DNA from: Clostridia bacterium
GTDB taxonomy: Bacteria > Bacillota > Clostridia > Christensenellales > Aristaeellaceae
Direction: 5' to 3'
DNA length: 64,000 bases
NCBI GenBank assembly: GCA_017470145.1
Contig: JAFUFB010000030.1
Span: 124,001 to 188,000 of the forward strand
Shown one piece after another: positions 1 to 7,835 of the stretch. Position 1 is the first letter of the stretch. Every line of letters starts with the position of its first letter. The notes beneath the pieces are model-generated. The model made no database searches. It was not told the DNA's origin and saw nothing but the letters and a program-made list of their open reading frames with translations. Both the position numbers and the translations under genes were made by a program.

Positions 1-68
1 AGCTGGCGGATCTGGAGGGCGTAAAGAATGCGGTGTTAGTCAGCTACAACGGCGATTACATGGGATAA
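1..68 (+). CDS. 3' end of an upstream gene, possibly a DUF4956-type membrane protein (partial)
   Basis: An open frame runs in from the left edge and stops at TAA 66-68. The visible tail reads LADLEGVKNAVLVSYNGDYMG. The next gene starts 29 bp later on the same strand, so the two are probably co-transcribed. From general knowledge, Cthe_2159-type surface proteins often sit beside DUF4956 and VTC-domain proteins, and the tail would fit a DUF4956 end, but 21 residues cannot settle the family. Confidence 0.5.
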   Translation, partial: LADLEGVKNAVLVSYNGDYMG

Positions 69-97
69 CCCCGCTGTTGAAAAAGGAGGGATAAGTG

Positions 98-1978
98 ATG
101 TCAACGCATCGGTTGTTTGATCGCCTCTGCGTCGTCGTCATCCTGATTGCGCTGCTCGTCACCGTTCTGTTCATGAACGGCGAGCTCCTGGGAATCACCC
201 TGGTGGTGGACGCGGACGCGGAAAACCATGCCGGTTCCGATTTCTTTACGAAGAATGATCTGAACGGGGATTGGGATACCACGGACGCCACCGCGATTTT
301 CCTGGAAGGGGAGTCCATTCACATCTCCGGGAACGGCGCTTATGTGCTGGATGGGGATGTGATCATCTCTCAGACCGGAAAATATGTCATCTCCGGTGCC
401 CTCCAGGACGGAAGCATCATCGTCCGGGCGAAAAAGAATTCCAAGGTCTGGCTGCTGTTCAATGGCGTCGAAATCAATTGCTCCGATGACGCGTGCCTGC
501 GGGTTGATCAGGCGGACAAGGTGTTCCTGACCCTGGCAGAAGGCACGGAGAACAGCCTGGTCAGTGGAGCAGATTATTCCGAAACGGCCCTGGCGGACGG
601 AACCAACGGGGTAATCTACGCTCATGATGACCTGACCATCAATGGTTCCGGCGCATTGACCATCACCGCAGCCTATCGCCACGGTCTCGTCGCCAAGGAT
701 AATCTGGTCATCTCCGGCGGCACCCTGTCCATCACCGCGCCTCAGGATGGCATTCACGTCAACGAAACCTTCTCCTTCACGGAGGCTTCTTTGACTATTA
801 CGGCGGGAGATGATGCCATCCACGCGGACGGCCAGATCAACATACTGGGCGGAAACCTGCTCATCACCGACTGCTATGAAGGGTTGGAAGCGGTCATCAT
901 TCAGATTTTTGATGGAGATCTGGTGATCTATTCCCGGGATGACGCGCTGAACGCCAACGGATATACCGGAGATTTCGGCATGGGCGGCGGAATGCCCTGG
1001 GGAAATGAATCCAACGTTTCCGAGAGCGTGGAGGTGCTCAGCGCTGAAGAAACCTATGTGCTGATTACCGGCGGCAGCCTGACCATCGTCAACGCCACGG
1101 GCCAGGACGCGGACGGCATTGACTCCAACGGCTGTCTGTACATCACTGGCGGCGATATACGCATCAGTCTTTCCGACGACGACACCAACAACGCTATCGA
1201 TTACGGCAGTGAAAACGGTGGCGTGGCGGAAATCAGCGGCGGAACCATCCTCGCCGGCGGCGGTTCTCAGATGGTGGAAGGCTTCGCCGCTTCCTCCGCC
1301 CAGTGCTCCATCCTGTACAACATCATAGACGGCGTGGAAGCCGGCGCCCTCGTCACCCTGACGGACGTGGAGGGAAACACGCTGCTTTCCGGTGAAGTGG
1401 CCTGTGGCTTCTCTTCCCTGATTCTCAGCTGCCCGGAGATGCAGATGGGCGAAACCTATACCCTGACCATCGATGGCAGCGCTGAGGAAATCACCCTTTC
1501 AGAAGTATCCTCCACCTACGGAGACGCGCAAAGCGCCTTCTTTGGCGGAAACGGGAATGGAGGCGGCAGACAGTTCATGAGCGGAGGTCAGGGTGGCTTC
1601 GGCCGGATGGATTTCTCAGGGGATGATTCTGAACAACCCTCCCCGCCAATTTGGAACGATGAAAGCAGCGAAGACGGCGCCATGCCCTCTCCCCCGGATT
1701 GGAGCAATGAAAACAGCGAAGAGGGCTCCATGCCCTCTCCGCCGGATTGGAGCAGCGAAAGCAGCGAAGACGGCGCCATGCCCTCTCCTCCCGATTGGAA
1801 TCAGGAGAACGGCATCGGTGGCATGCCCTTCCCTGCCGATCAAAGCCTGGCGGAGAACGCCGCCGACGTCTCCGCCGCCAACGAAACAACCAGCTGGCTG
1901 CTGATCGGCGTCTCCCTCCTGGCGCTCCTGCTCGGATTGATCATTGCCGCCGTGAGCAAGGGAAAGAACCTGTTCTAA
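98..1978 (+). CDS. Cell-surface carbohydrate-binding beta-helix protein (Cthe_2159-like)
   Basis: About 626 residues. A hydrophobic N-terminal segment (residues ~10-30) is followed by repeated short beta-strand motifs such as GKYVISGALQDGSIIV and ADKVFLTLAEGTENSL. These are the hallmark of the Cthe_2159 family, whose founding Clostridium thermocellum member is a polysaccharide-binding right-handed beta-helix. A Gly-rich and Pro/Ser/Asp-rich linker follows, then a C-terminal membrane helix (WLLIGVSLLALLLGLIIAAV) and a short basic tail, so the helix domain should face outward. ATG 98 is chosen because AGGAGGG lies 7 bp upstream; GTG 95 would be too close. It follows a partial gene by 29 bp. Confidence 0.85.
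   Translation: MSTHRLFDRLCVVVILIALLVTVLFMNGELLGITLVVDADAENHAGSDFFTKNDLNGDWDTTDATAIFLEGESIHISGNGAYVLDGDVIISQTGKYVISGALQDGSIIVRAKKNSKVWLLFNGVEINCSDDACLRVDQADKVFLTLAEGTENSLVSGADYSETALADGTNGVIYAHDDLTINGSGALTITAAYRHGLVAKDNLVISGGTLSITAPQDGIHVNETFSFTEASLTITAGDDAIHADGQINILGGNLLITDCYEGLEAVIIQIFDGDLVIYSRDDALNANGYTGDFGMGGGMPWGNESNVSESVEVLSAEETYVLITGGSLTIVNATGQDADGIDSNGCLYITGGDIRISLSDDDTNNAIDYGSENGGVAEISGGTILAGGGSQMVEGFAASSAQCSILYNIIDGVEAGALVTLTDVEGNTLLSGEVACGFSSLILSCPEMQMGETYTLTIDGSAEEITLSEVSSTYGDAQSAFFGGNGNGGGRQFMSGGQGGFGRMDFSGDDSEQPSPPIWNDESSEDGAMPSPPDWSNENSEEGSMPSPPDWSSESSEDGAMPSPPDWNQENGIGGMPFPADQSLAENAADVSAANETTSWLLIGVSLLALLLGLIIAAVSKGKNLF
1637..1825 (+). repeat. Four in-frame 48-bp repeats in the Cthe_2159-like gene
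   Basis: Tandem 48-bp units start at 1637, 1685, 1733 and 1781 (the last is 45 bp). Each encodes a 16-residue unit of the form PSPPDWxxExSEDGAM. They form a low-complexity stalk between the beta-helix and the C-terminal membrane segment. Copy number could vary by slippage. Confidence 0.9.
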
Positions 1979-1999
1979 AGAATCTCCCCTATTTCATAA

Positions 2000-2024
2000 A
2001 GCCCTCTCCCAGGCGGAGAGGGCT
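2000..2024. terminator. Intrinsic-type hairpin between convergent genes
   Basis: AGCCCTCTCC pairs with GGAGAGGGCT around a 5-nt loop, between the stops of the + strand surface-protein gene and the - strand bioY. The T tracts are weak on both sides, so efficiency is uncertain. Confidence 0.6.
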
Positions 2025-2070
2025 TATTGATTGGCTTTAAAAGCTTCCTTTGTTGTTTTTCAACCCAATT

Positions 2071-2613
2071 TTATACCTTGGAAATCAGCGGATGCAGCCG
2101 CAAGGTCAGCAGCGCGGCCAGGGTCAGCTTTACGGCGTCCGGAATCAGATAAGGGAAAACACACCAGCCCAGGGCCGTTCCCAGCGAAATGGGCCCCGTG
2201 GCCCGGGCATACACAATCATGAACCAGGCGGTGCCAAAGGCGTAGCAGAGCAGGATGCCCACCGCCATGGAAAGGATCAGGGGCCAAAGCTTCCGGCCAA
2301 AGCGCCGCACCGCCAGCCCCACGACCAAGGCCGTAAAGAGGAAGCCCACAATATAGCCTCCCGTGGTTCCCAGCAGAGCCCCCAACCCGCCCCGGAATCC
2401 GGAAAACACGGGCACACCGATGGCCCCCAACAGAATATATCCCCCCACGGACCAAAGCCCCAGCTTCAGCCCCAGCAGCCCTGTCACCAGGCAAACGGCA
2501 AAGGTCTGCAGGGTAAAGGGAATGGTCATGGGAACGGAAATCCAGGAACAGACGGCGATGAGAGCGATGCTCAGGGCCACATAGGTAATATCCCGGGTAG
2601 AAAGTTTCCGCAT
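2071..2613 (-). CDS. bioY: Biotin transporter BioY (ECF S component)
   Basis: 180 residues with about six hydrophobic segments. The N-terminus carries the family pattern of a helix running into VPMTIPFTLQTFAVCL, followed by the LGAIGVPVFSGFRGGLGALLGTTGGYIVGF-type region (residues ~65-95) typical of BioY. It is the substrate-capturing subunit of an energy-coupling-factor importer; no EcfA or EcfT gene lies nearby, so a shared module elsewhere is expected. ATG 2613 is preferred: GGGAGGA lies 9 bp upstream, whereas a longer TTG start at 2631 would translate through the ribosome-binding site. Its promoter overlaps a BirA-type operator. Confidence 0.93.
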   Translation of the reverse strand: MRKLSTRDITYVALSIALIAVCSWISVPMTIPFTLQTFAVCLVTGLLGLKLGLWSVGGYILLGAIGVPVFSGFRGGLGALLGTTGGYIVGFLFTALVVGLAVRRFGRKLWPLILSMAVGILLCYAFGTAWFMIVYARATGPISLGTALGWCVFPYLIPDAVKLTLAALLTLRLHPLISKV

Positions 2614-2648
2614 CACAAAAAGTCCTCCCAACTCAAAATTCGAGAGGG

Positions 2649-2677
2649 AGGATAACAGCTTTTTGCTATATTGTCAA
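2649..2677 (-). promoter_or_regulatory. bioY promoter
   Basis: On the minus strand TTGACA (2677-2672) and TATCCT (2654-2649) are separated by exactly 17 bp. The -35 element lies inside one arm of the inverted repeat described as the BirA operator. Confidence 0.8.
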
Positions 2678-2703
2678 CCACAAATTACTTATTTGGTTGA
2701 CAA
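2671..2703. promoter_or_regulatory. BirA-type biotin operator
   Basis: TTGTCAACC (2671-2679) and GGTTGACAA (2695-2703) form a perfect inverted repeat with a 15-bp spacer, the known architecture of BirA operators in Firmicutes. It covers the bioY -35 box, so BirA-biotinoyl-AMP binding should block transcription. The last arm base abuts the stop codon of the upstream ABC transporter gene. Confidence 0.88.
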
Positions 2704-4473
2704 TTATTCAAATTGCGCGGCATAGAGCTGATGATAGAATCCCTTTTGATCCATCAGCTGCCGATGGGTGCCCTGTTCCACCACATCCCCATCCCGCAGC
2801 ACCAGGATCTGATCCGCGTGCTCGATGGTGGACAGGCGATGGGCGATGACGAAGCAGGTTTTATCCTTCATCAGCTCCCGCATGGCCTTCTGAATCTCCC
2901 GCTCCGTAGCGGTATCCACGTTGGAGGTGGCCTCGTCCAGGATCAGCATGGGTGCATCATACAGCATGGCCCGGGCAATGGTCAGCAGCTGTTTTTGCCC
3001 CTTGGAGATGTTTCCGCCGTCCTCGCTGATTATGGTGTTATACCCCTGAGGCAGGCGCATGATGAAGGGATGAATGCGGGCAGCCTTGGCCGCGGCGACG
3101 ACCTCCTCCATGGTAGCGTTCTCCCGGCCATAGGCGATGTTGTCAAAGATGGTGCCATGGAACACCCAAGTATCCTGCAGCACCATGGCATAGGCCCCCC
3201 GGACGCTGGTGCGGACGGCGGTGCGAATTTCCTGGCCATCCACCCGAATCACCCCGCTGTCCGGGTCATAAAAGCGCATCAACAGATTGATGATCGTGGT
3301 CTTTCCCGCGCCGGTAGGCCCTACAATGGCAATCAGCTTGCCAGCGGGGGCCTGCAGGTTCAGATCATGCAGGATGGTCTTCTCTGGATCGTATCCAAAG
3401 GCCACATGCTCCACGGCCACATCCCCCTGCACGTTTTCCAACAGTCGGGCCTGGGGCGCGTCCGCGATCTCCTCCTGCTCATCCAGCAGCGTAAAGACCC
3501 GTTCCGCCGCCGCCAGGGCGGAGAACAGCTCGTTAAACACCTCCGCAATGGCGTTGATGGGCCCGGCGAACTTCCGGCTGTACAGCACGAAGGAGGAAAT
3601 CCGCCCCAGATCGATGCGCCCGTTCATATACAGCACACCGCCCAGCAGGCCAATGAGGCTCAGACCCAGGTTGTTGATAGCCGTCATGGTGGGCCCGATG
3701 GTAACGCCGTAATGCTCCGCATCGGAGAAGGCCTCCGCCGCTTCCGTGTTGATGCCGTCAAACCGGTCGTCCACCCGGTTTTCATAGGCATAGGCCAGAA
3801 TGGTCTTCTGGCCGGAGAGCATCTCCTCCACAAAGCCGTTCATCACGCCATAGCTCTTGGACCGCCGGGCATACCGTGGCTGGGTTTTCTTCCGCATGAA
3901 CACCGTATATCCAATGGCTACAGGCGCGGTCACCAGCGTTAGCACCGACAGGGGCAAGGAGATGGACACCATCATCACCAGGGAACCTACCACGGTAATC
4001 ACACTGGACAGAATCTGCACGATGTCCGTGGCCATGCTGGTGGAAATAACGTCGATATCATAGCTGACCCGGCTAATGATATCCCCCGCCTGGTGCCGGT
4101 CAAAATAGCCCACTGGCAGGCGCATCAGCTTATCGAAAACATCCTGTCGCATCTGCCGGGCCATGCGTTTGCTGACCACGGTCATGATGAGGCTGATGCC
4201 AAAACCCAGCAGAGCGGACCCTACATAGCACAGCAGCATCAGCCGGGCATTGTGCCACACGGCGTCAAAGTTCACCTTCCCCGCCCCCGCGGCCGCCTCC
4301 CGAATGGCGTTGCCTGCCAGGCTGGGTCCCCACAGGTTCAGCAGGTTGCTGACAAAGCTGAGCAGGATGACGCCGGCAATCACATATTTCCAGGGTCCCA
4401 GATAGCGAAGCAGCCGACGAAGGGCGCCCCGGGTATCCTTGGGCTTGCGCATCACCGTATCTCTCTTCGCCAT
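2704..4473 (-). CDS. ABC exporter half-transporter, subunit with the catalytic Glu/His but a degenerate signature
   Basis: 589 residues: six membrane helices (about 1-320), then a nucleotide-binding domain. Walker A is GPTGAGKT (385-392). Walker B is ILDEATS with the catalytic Glu (~514), and the switch His is in IAHRLS (~545). The signature is ISKGQ instead of LSGGQ. In type IV heterodimeric exporters (LmrCD, TM287/288 class) this subunit supplies the hydrolytic Walker/His residues while the partner supplies the good signature. The gene starts 4 bp after the partner's stop, its Shine-Dalgarno lying in the partner's last codons. A drug, lipid or peptide substrate is likely but not readable. 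Confidence 0.9.
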   Translation of the reverse strand: MAKRDTVMRKPKDTRGALRRLLRYLGPWKYVIAGVILLSFVSNLLNLWGPSLAGNAIREAAAGAGKVNFDAVWHNARLMLLCYVGSALLGFGISLIMTVVSKRMARQMRQDVFDKLMRLPVGYFDRHQAGDIISRVSYDIDVISTSMATDIVQILSSVITVVGSLVMMVSISLPLSVLTLVTAPVAIGYTVFMRKKTQPRYARRSKSYGVMNGFVEEMLSGQKTILAYAYENRVDDRFDGINTEAAEAFSDAEHYGVTIGPTMTAINNLGLSLIGLLGGVLYMNGRIDLGRISSFVLYSRKFAGPINAIAEVFNELFSALAAAERVFTLLDEQEEIADAPQARLLENVQGDVAVEHVAFGYDPEKTILHDLNLQAPAGKLIAIVGPTGAGKTTIINLLMRFYDPDSGVIRVDGQEIRTAVRTSVRGAYAMVLQDTWVFHGTIFDNIAYGRENATMEEVVAAAKAARIHPFIMRLPQGYNTIISEDGGNISKGQKQLLTIARAMLYDAPMLILDEATSNVDTATEREIQKAMRELMKDKTCFVIAHRLSTIEHADQILVLRDGDVVEQGTHRQLMDQKGFYHQLYAAQFE

Positions 4474-4477
4474 TTTC

Positions 4478-6247
4478 TTATTCCACCTTTTCGCTCATCT
4501 GGGTTCGATAGATATCCTGATATTCCGGGCAGGAGGCCATCAGCTGCGCATGGGTTCCCCGACCGATCATCTCCCCTTCATGCAGCACGATAATCTCGTC
4601 CAAATTCATGATGGAGGAAATCCGCTGGGCTACCACCACGGTGGTGGCAGCGCCATGATGCTCCCGAATAGCCCGGCGCAGCTCCGCATCCGTCCGATAA
4701 TCCAGGGCGGAGGAGGCGTCATCCAGAATCAAAATCTCCGGGTTTGCCGCCAGGGCCCGGGCGATTAACAGTCGCTGCTTCTGTCCCCCGGAGAAATTCG
4801 CCCCGTGGATGGCCGCCTCGTGGTCATAGGCGTCCTCGTATTCCTCGATGAATCCCCGGGCCATGGCGTCCTTGGCCGCCCGGCGCAGCATGGGATCATC
4901 CACCTCCCGGCCAAAAACCACGTTCTCCCGGATGGTATCCGCAAAGATGGCGTCGTTTTGGAAAACCACACCGAACTTCCGATGCAGGCTGTCCCGATCA
5001 TAGGAGCGGACGTCTCTTCCCGCCACGAATACATGCCCCTCCTGCGGATCATAGAAGCGCATCATCAGGTTGACAATGCTGGTTTTTCCGCTGCCCGTGG
5101 CGCCGATAATGCCCAGGCCGCCGCCTTTTTTTACCCGGAAGGAAATATCCCGCAGGCATTGCTGCCGCTCCTCCCCCAGGAACTGGCCATGGGTTTCGCC
5201 GGATTCATCCTCATCGTAATGGAAGGTCACATGGTCGAAAACCAACTCCTCTTCCTCGGGCAGATCGGTCTCGCAGGCCTCCGGGGGCAGGGGCGTCAGC
5301 TCCTCCGGGGTGTTCACTACCTCCGCAATGCGGTTAGCGGAGGCATTGGCTTTGGACATCATCATGAAGATCCGATTTAGGCCCATAACGCCCATGAGGA
5401 TCATATTGAAATAGGTCAAGAAGGCCAGGATCACCCCCGGGGCGGTGTATCCGTCATTGACCCGGCGGGCGCCGATCAGCACTACCAATGTCAGCCCCAC
5501 GTTCAGAAACAGGGTCACGATGGGCCCCGGCAGGCTCATGATGACGCTGGCCTTGATTTCCTGCTTGGCCATGGCGGAATTGGCCTCCCCGTACCGCCGC
5601 TCCTCATAGGGCTCCTTGCTCAGGGCCTTCACCACCCGGATGCCGGTAATATTTTCCCGCATGATGCGAACCAGGTTATCCATCCGCTTCTGCACCTCAT
5701 CGTACAACGGAATGCCCTTCCAGGAGACGAAGGACACCAGCACGATCATGATGGGCGCCATGACGCACAGAATCATGGCCAGACCCGTATCCATGGTCAG
5801 GGTAATGGCGATGCCCCCCAGCAGCATGATGGGCGCGCGAATCCCCATGGTCTGAATCATGCGGACAAAGCTTTGTACATTGTAGGTATCGCTGGTCATC
5901 CGGGAGATCAGGGAGGGCAGCCCCACCTGATCCATCTGTCGGCCGGAGAGATTCAGGGCCGTATGAAACAGATCCCGCCGGATATAATAGGTGCTGTCCC
6001 GGGCCACCTTGACGCTCATGCGGTTGGCCGTGATGTTCAGCCATCGGGTCGCCAGGGTTAAAAGCAGCATCAGCCCGCCCCAGGCCACCACGATCCATGC
6101 GCTGTCCGCCGCAGGAACCACGTTATCCAGCAAATGCTCCAGCACGTAGGGAATCAGCAGCTCCGTTCCCGTCCCCGCCAGCTTCACCAGCATGACCGCC
6201 AGAATAAACCAGCGATAGGGTCGAACATATTTCCAGATCAATTTCAT
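4478..6247 (-). CDS. ABC exporter half-transporter, subunit with the degenerate nucleotide site
   Basis: 589 residues with the same TMD-NBD layout. Walker A is GATGSGKT (382-389) and the signature FSGGQ (485-489) is canonical. The catalytic Glu after Walker B is Asp (LILDD, ~510) and the switch His is Gln (VVVAQR, ~541). These are the standard marks of the non-hydrolytic site in heterodimeric exporters and fit the complementary defects of the downstream subunit. It is the first gene of a two-gene operon behind a promoter at 6299-6327. Confidence 0.9.
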   Translation of the reverse strand: MKLIWKYVRPYRWFILAVMLVKLAGTGTELLIPYVLEHLLDNVVPAADSAWIVVAWGGLMLLLTLATRWLNITANRMSVKVARDSTYYIRRDLFHTALNLSGRQMDQVGLPSLISRMTSDTYNVQSFVRMIQTMGIRAPIMLLGGIAITLTMDTGLAMILCVMAPIMIVLVSFVSWKGIPLYDEVQKRMDNLVRIMRENITGIRVVKALSKEPYEERRYGEANSAMAKQEIKASVIMSLPGPIVTLFLNVGLTLVVLIGARRVNDGYTAPGVILAFLTYFNMILMGVMGLNRIFMMMSKANASANRIAEVVNTPEELTPLPPEACETDLPEEEELVFDHVTFHYDEDESGETHGQFLGEERQQCLRDISFRVKKGGGLGIIGATGSGKTSIVNLMMRFYDPQEGHVFVAGRDVRSYDRDSLHRKFGVVFQNDAIFADTIRENVVFGREVDDPMLRRAAKDAMARGFIEEYEDAYDHEAAIHGANFSGGQKQRLLIARALAANPEILILDDASSALDYRTDAELRRAIREHHGAATTVVVAQRISSIMNLDEIIVLHEGEMIGRGTHAQLMASCPEYQDIYRTQMSEKVE

Positions 6248-6298
6248 CTCCAGCGATATCTCCTTCGGCGCGGGCTTCTCCTTCCCAGCGCGATTCTT

Positions 6299-6327
6299 AT
6301 TTTACATCGCTTTTGGGTCAGGCTCAA
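6299..6327 (-). promoter_or_regulatory. Promoter of the heterodimeric ABC exporter operon
   Basis: On the minus strand TTGAGC (6327-6322), a 17-bp spacer and TAAAAT (6304-6299) lie about 50 bp upstream of the ATG at 6247. Confidence 0.7.
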
Positions 6328-6388
6328 GTAGGTTTTTTCAAAGGTATAGGTCCATCTTCCCGTATATCCGCTGAGGGGATGTAACAAA

Positions 6389-6417
6389 GCTCCTGCCACG
6401 CGCTACGCAGCAGGAGC
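6389..6417 (-). terminator. Terminator after the ylmH-like gene
   Basis: Minus-strand hairpin GCTCCTGC / GCAGGAGC followed by TTTGTTA, just downstream of the S4-domain gene and upstream of the ABC exporter promoter. Confidence 0.75.
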
Positions 6418-6438
6418 CTCCGTTTACCGATCATGTCT

Positions 6439-7182
6439 TCAGACATATCGCTCAATCACTGTATTCCATTTTCCCTTTTTACTGCGGGATTCTGCCCCCA
6501 GGTATCGGAATCTGCCCATTCCCCGAACGGAGATGATCTGTCCCTCCCGGGGCTCCGCGTCCGTCCGCAGGCATTCCGCGCCATCCAGGAACACCTTTCC
6601 CGCCGAAAAGAGGCTCTGAGCGTTTCCCCGGCTCAACTGGAAGGCATGGGCCACCAGGGCGTCCATTCGCTCGGAGGCCACCTGGATGACCTCCCGCCGG
6701 GTCCGGAACAGTTCCCCCGCCGGCGGCGCGGAAACCCGGACCGCCTTTATGGAGGTATGGCGCACGGAGCTGAGGCTGTCGCAGATGAAGTCCGCGATCC
6801 GCTCCGCGCAGAAAACCCAGGCTTCCTTTTCCCGCAGGATGATATCCCCCAGCAAGCTGCGCTCAAACCCCAGGCTCATCAGGGACCCCAGCACATCCCG
6901 ATGGCTCATGTCCCCGGCGAATTTCGCCCCCAGGGGAGAGATGCGGAGGCAGGCCAGGGGAAAAAGATCCTTCTCTTCCGCCGTGACGCCGAAGCCCGCC
7001 ATCACCCTTTCGCAGCCCTCCGCCCCGCCGAAGAGCAAAATCTCCGGCTGGGGCAGGCTGGGGCGAATGCGCGTAAAAATAGTCTGTTCGCTGAGATCCA
7101 GGAAATCCGTGTAGCAGGGAATCCCCCGGCTCCAGGATCTTTCCGCCAGCTCCCGCAGGCGTTTTTCCGTCTATGTATCCAT
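6439..7182 (-). CDS. YlmH-like S4-domain RNA-binding protein, with in-frame TAG at codon 4
   Basis: From ATG 7182 the frame is 247 codons, the usual YlmH length. It reads M-D-T-stop(TAG, 7173-7171)-TEKRLRELAERSWSRGIP, then continues open to TGA 6439. The body matches the YlmH/Sll1252 family: a middle region (GDMSHRDVLGSLMSLG) and a C-terminal S4 RNA-binding domain (SERMDALVAHAFQLSRGNAQ). YlmH acts on ribosomes and stalled-ribosome products. Family similarity resumes directly after the TAG, so the amber codon interrupts the natural N-terminus. The next ordinary start is TTG 7038, which would cost about 48 residues. Possible explanations are a pseudogene, a sequencing error, or a weak start just after the TAG. 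It lies 34 bp downstream of the Nudix gene. Confidence 0.75.
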
Positions 7183-7216
7183 GCTTTCCACCCGTGCAGC
7201 TGTTTTCAGCCTTCCC

Positions 7217-7783
7217 TTAAATCCCCAACATCCGGGCGGCCTTCAGCACCGTCACCTGGGTTTTCGCGTCCGAAATCCGCCCGGCCATCACTTCCTCCAC
7301 CAACTCCGCCAGGGGCACGGTGAAAACGTCCAGGAATTCATCCTCGTCCAGATGGCGCTCCCCGGGGTGCAGCTTCCGGGCCATGTACATGCTGATGTAT
7401 TCATCGCTGTAGGCGGGAGCGGGGTGGAAATCCCCCAGGTCGATCCATTCCTCCGCCGTGAAACCCGTCTCCTCCCGCAGCTCCCGCTGAATGGCGGAGA
7501 GCCGGTTTTCCTCCTTGCTGTCCAGCTTGCCGGCGGGGATTTCCGTAATCACCCGGTCGATGGGATAGCGGTATTGCCGCTCCACGATCACCTGCCCGTC
7601 CTCCGTGACGGGGATGACGCATACCGCGCCGATGTGGCGGATGATCTCCCGATGGGCCAGGTTGCCGTTAGGCAGAGTGACGGCGTCTTTTTTCACATGG
7701 AGGACGAAGCCGTCAAAGATGTCTTCGGAGGAGACCCGCTCCTCGCGGAGGGAGGTTAATTCATGATTTTTATCGATATTCAT
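7217..7783 (-). CDS. Nudix hydrolase, ADP-ribose pyrophosphatase type
   Basis: 188 residues. The Nudix box reads GKLDSKEENRLSAIQ followed by RELREETGF, with one more residue than the textbook G-x5-E spacing, a variant I associate with Firmicute NudF-like proteins. The preceding VERQYRYPIDRVITEIPAGKL is typical of ADP-ribose/NDP-sugar pyrophosphatases. ATG 7783 is preferred over GTG 7789 because AAAGAG then sits 7 bp upstream. It shares orientation with alaS and the ylmH-like gene but is separated from alaS by a strong palindrome. Confidence 0.85.
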   Translation of the reverse strand: MNIDKNHELTSLREERVSSEDIFDGFVLHVKKDAVTLPNGNLAHREIIRHIGAVCVIPVTEDGQVIVERQYRYPIDRVITEIPAGKLDSKEENRLSAIQRELREETGFTAEEWIDLGDFHPAPAYSDEYISMYMARKLHPGERHLDEDEFLDVFTVPLAELVEEVMAGRISDAKTQVTVLKAARMLGI

Positions 7784-7804
7784 TTTCACACTCTTTCAAA
7801 GTCA

Positions 7805-7830
7805 ATTCGCCGCGCTCTAGCGCGGCGAAT
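7805..7830 (-). terminator. Perfect 11-bp stem terminator after alaS
   Basis: ATTCGCCGCGC and GCGCGGCGAAT flank a 4-nt loop, followed on the minus strand by TTGACTTTG. The stem is very stable but the T tract is poor. Confidence 0.7.
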
Positions 7831-7835
7831 CGGTT

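Noticed and set aside
95-97. GTG start of the Cthe_2159-like gene
   Set aside because: Only 4 bp from AGGAGGG; ATG 98 has the better spacing.
2713-3942. Long + strand open frame opposite the ABC exporter gene
   Set aside because: It is antisense to a gene with complete NBD motifs, has no family features and follows the codon bias of the opposite strand.
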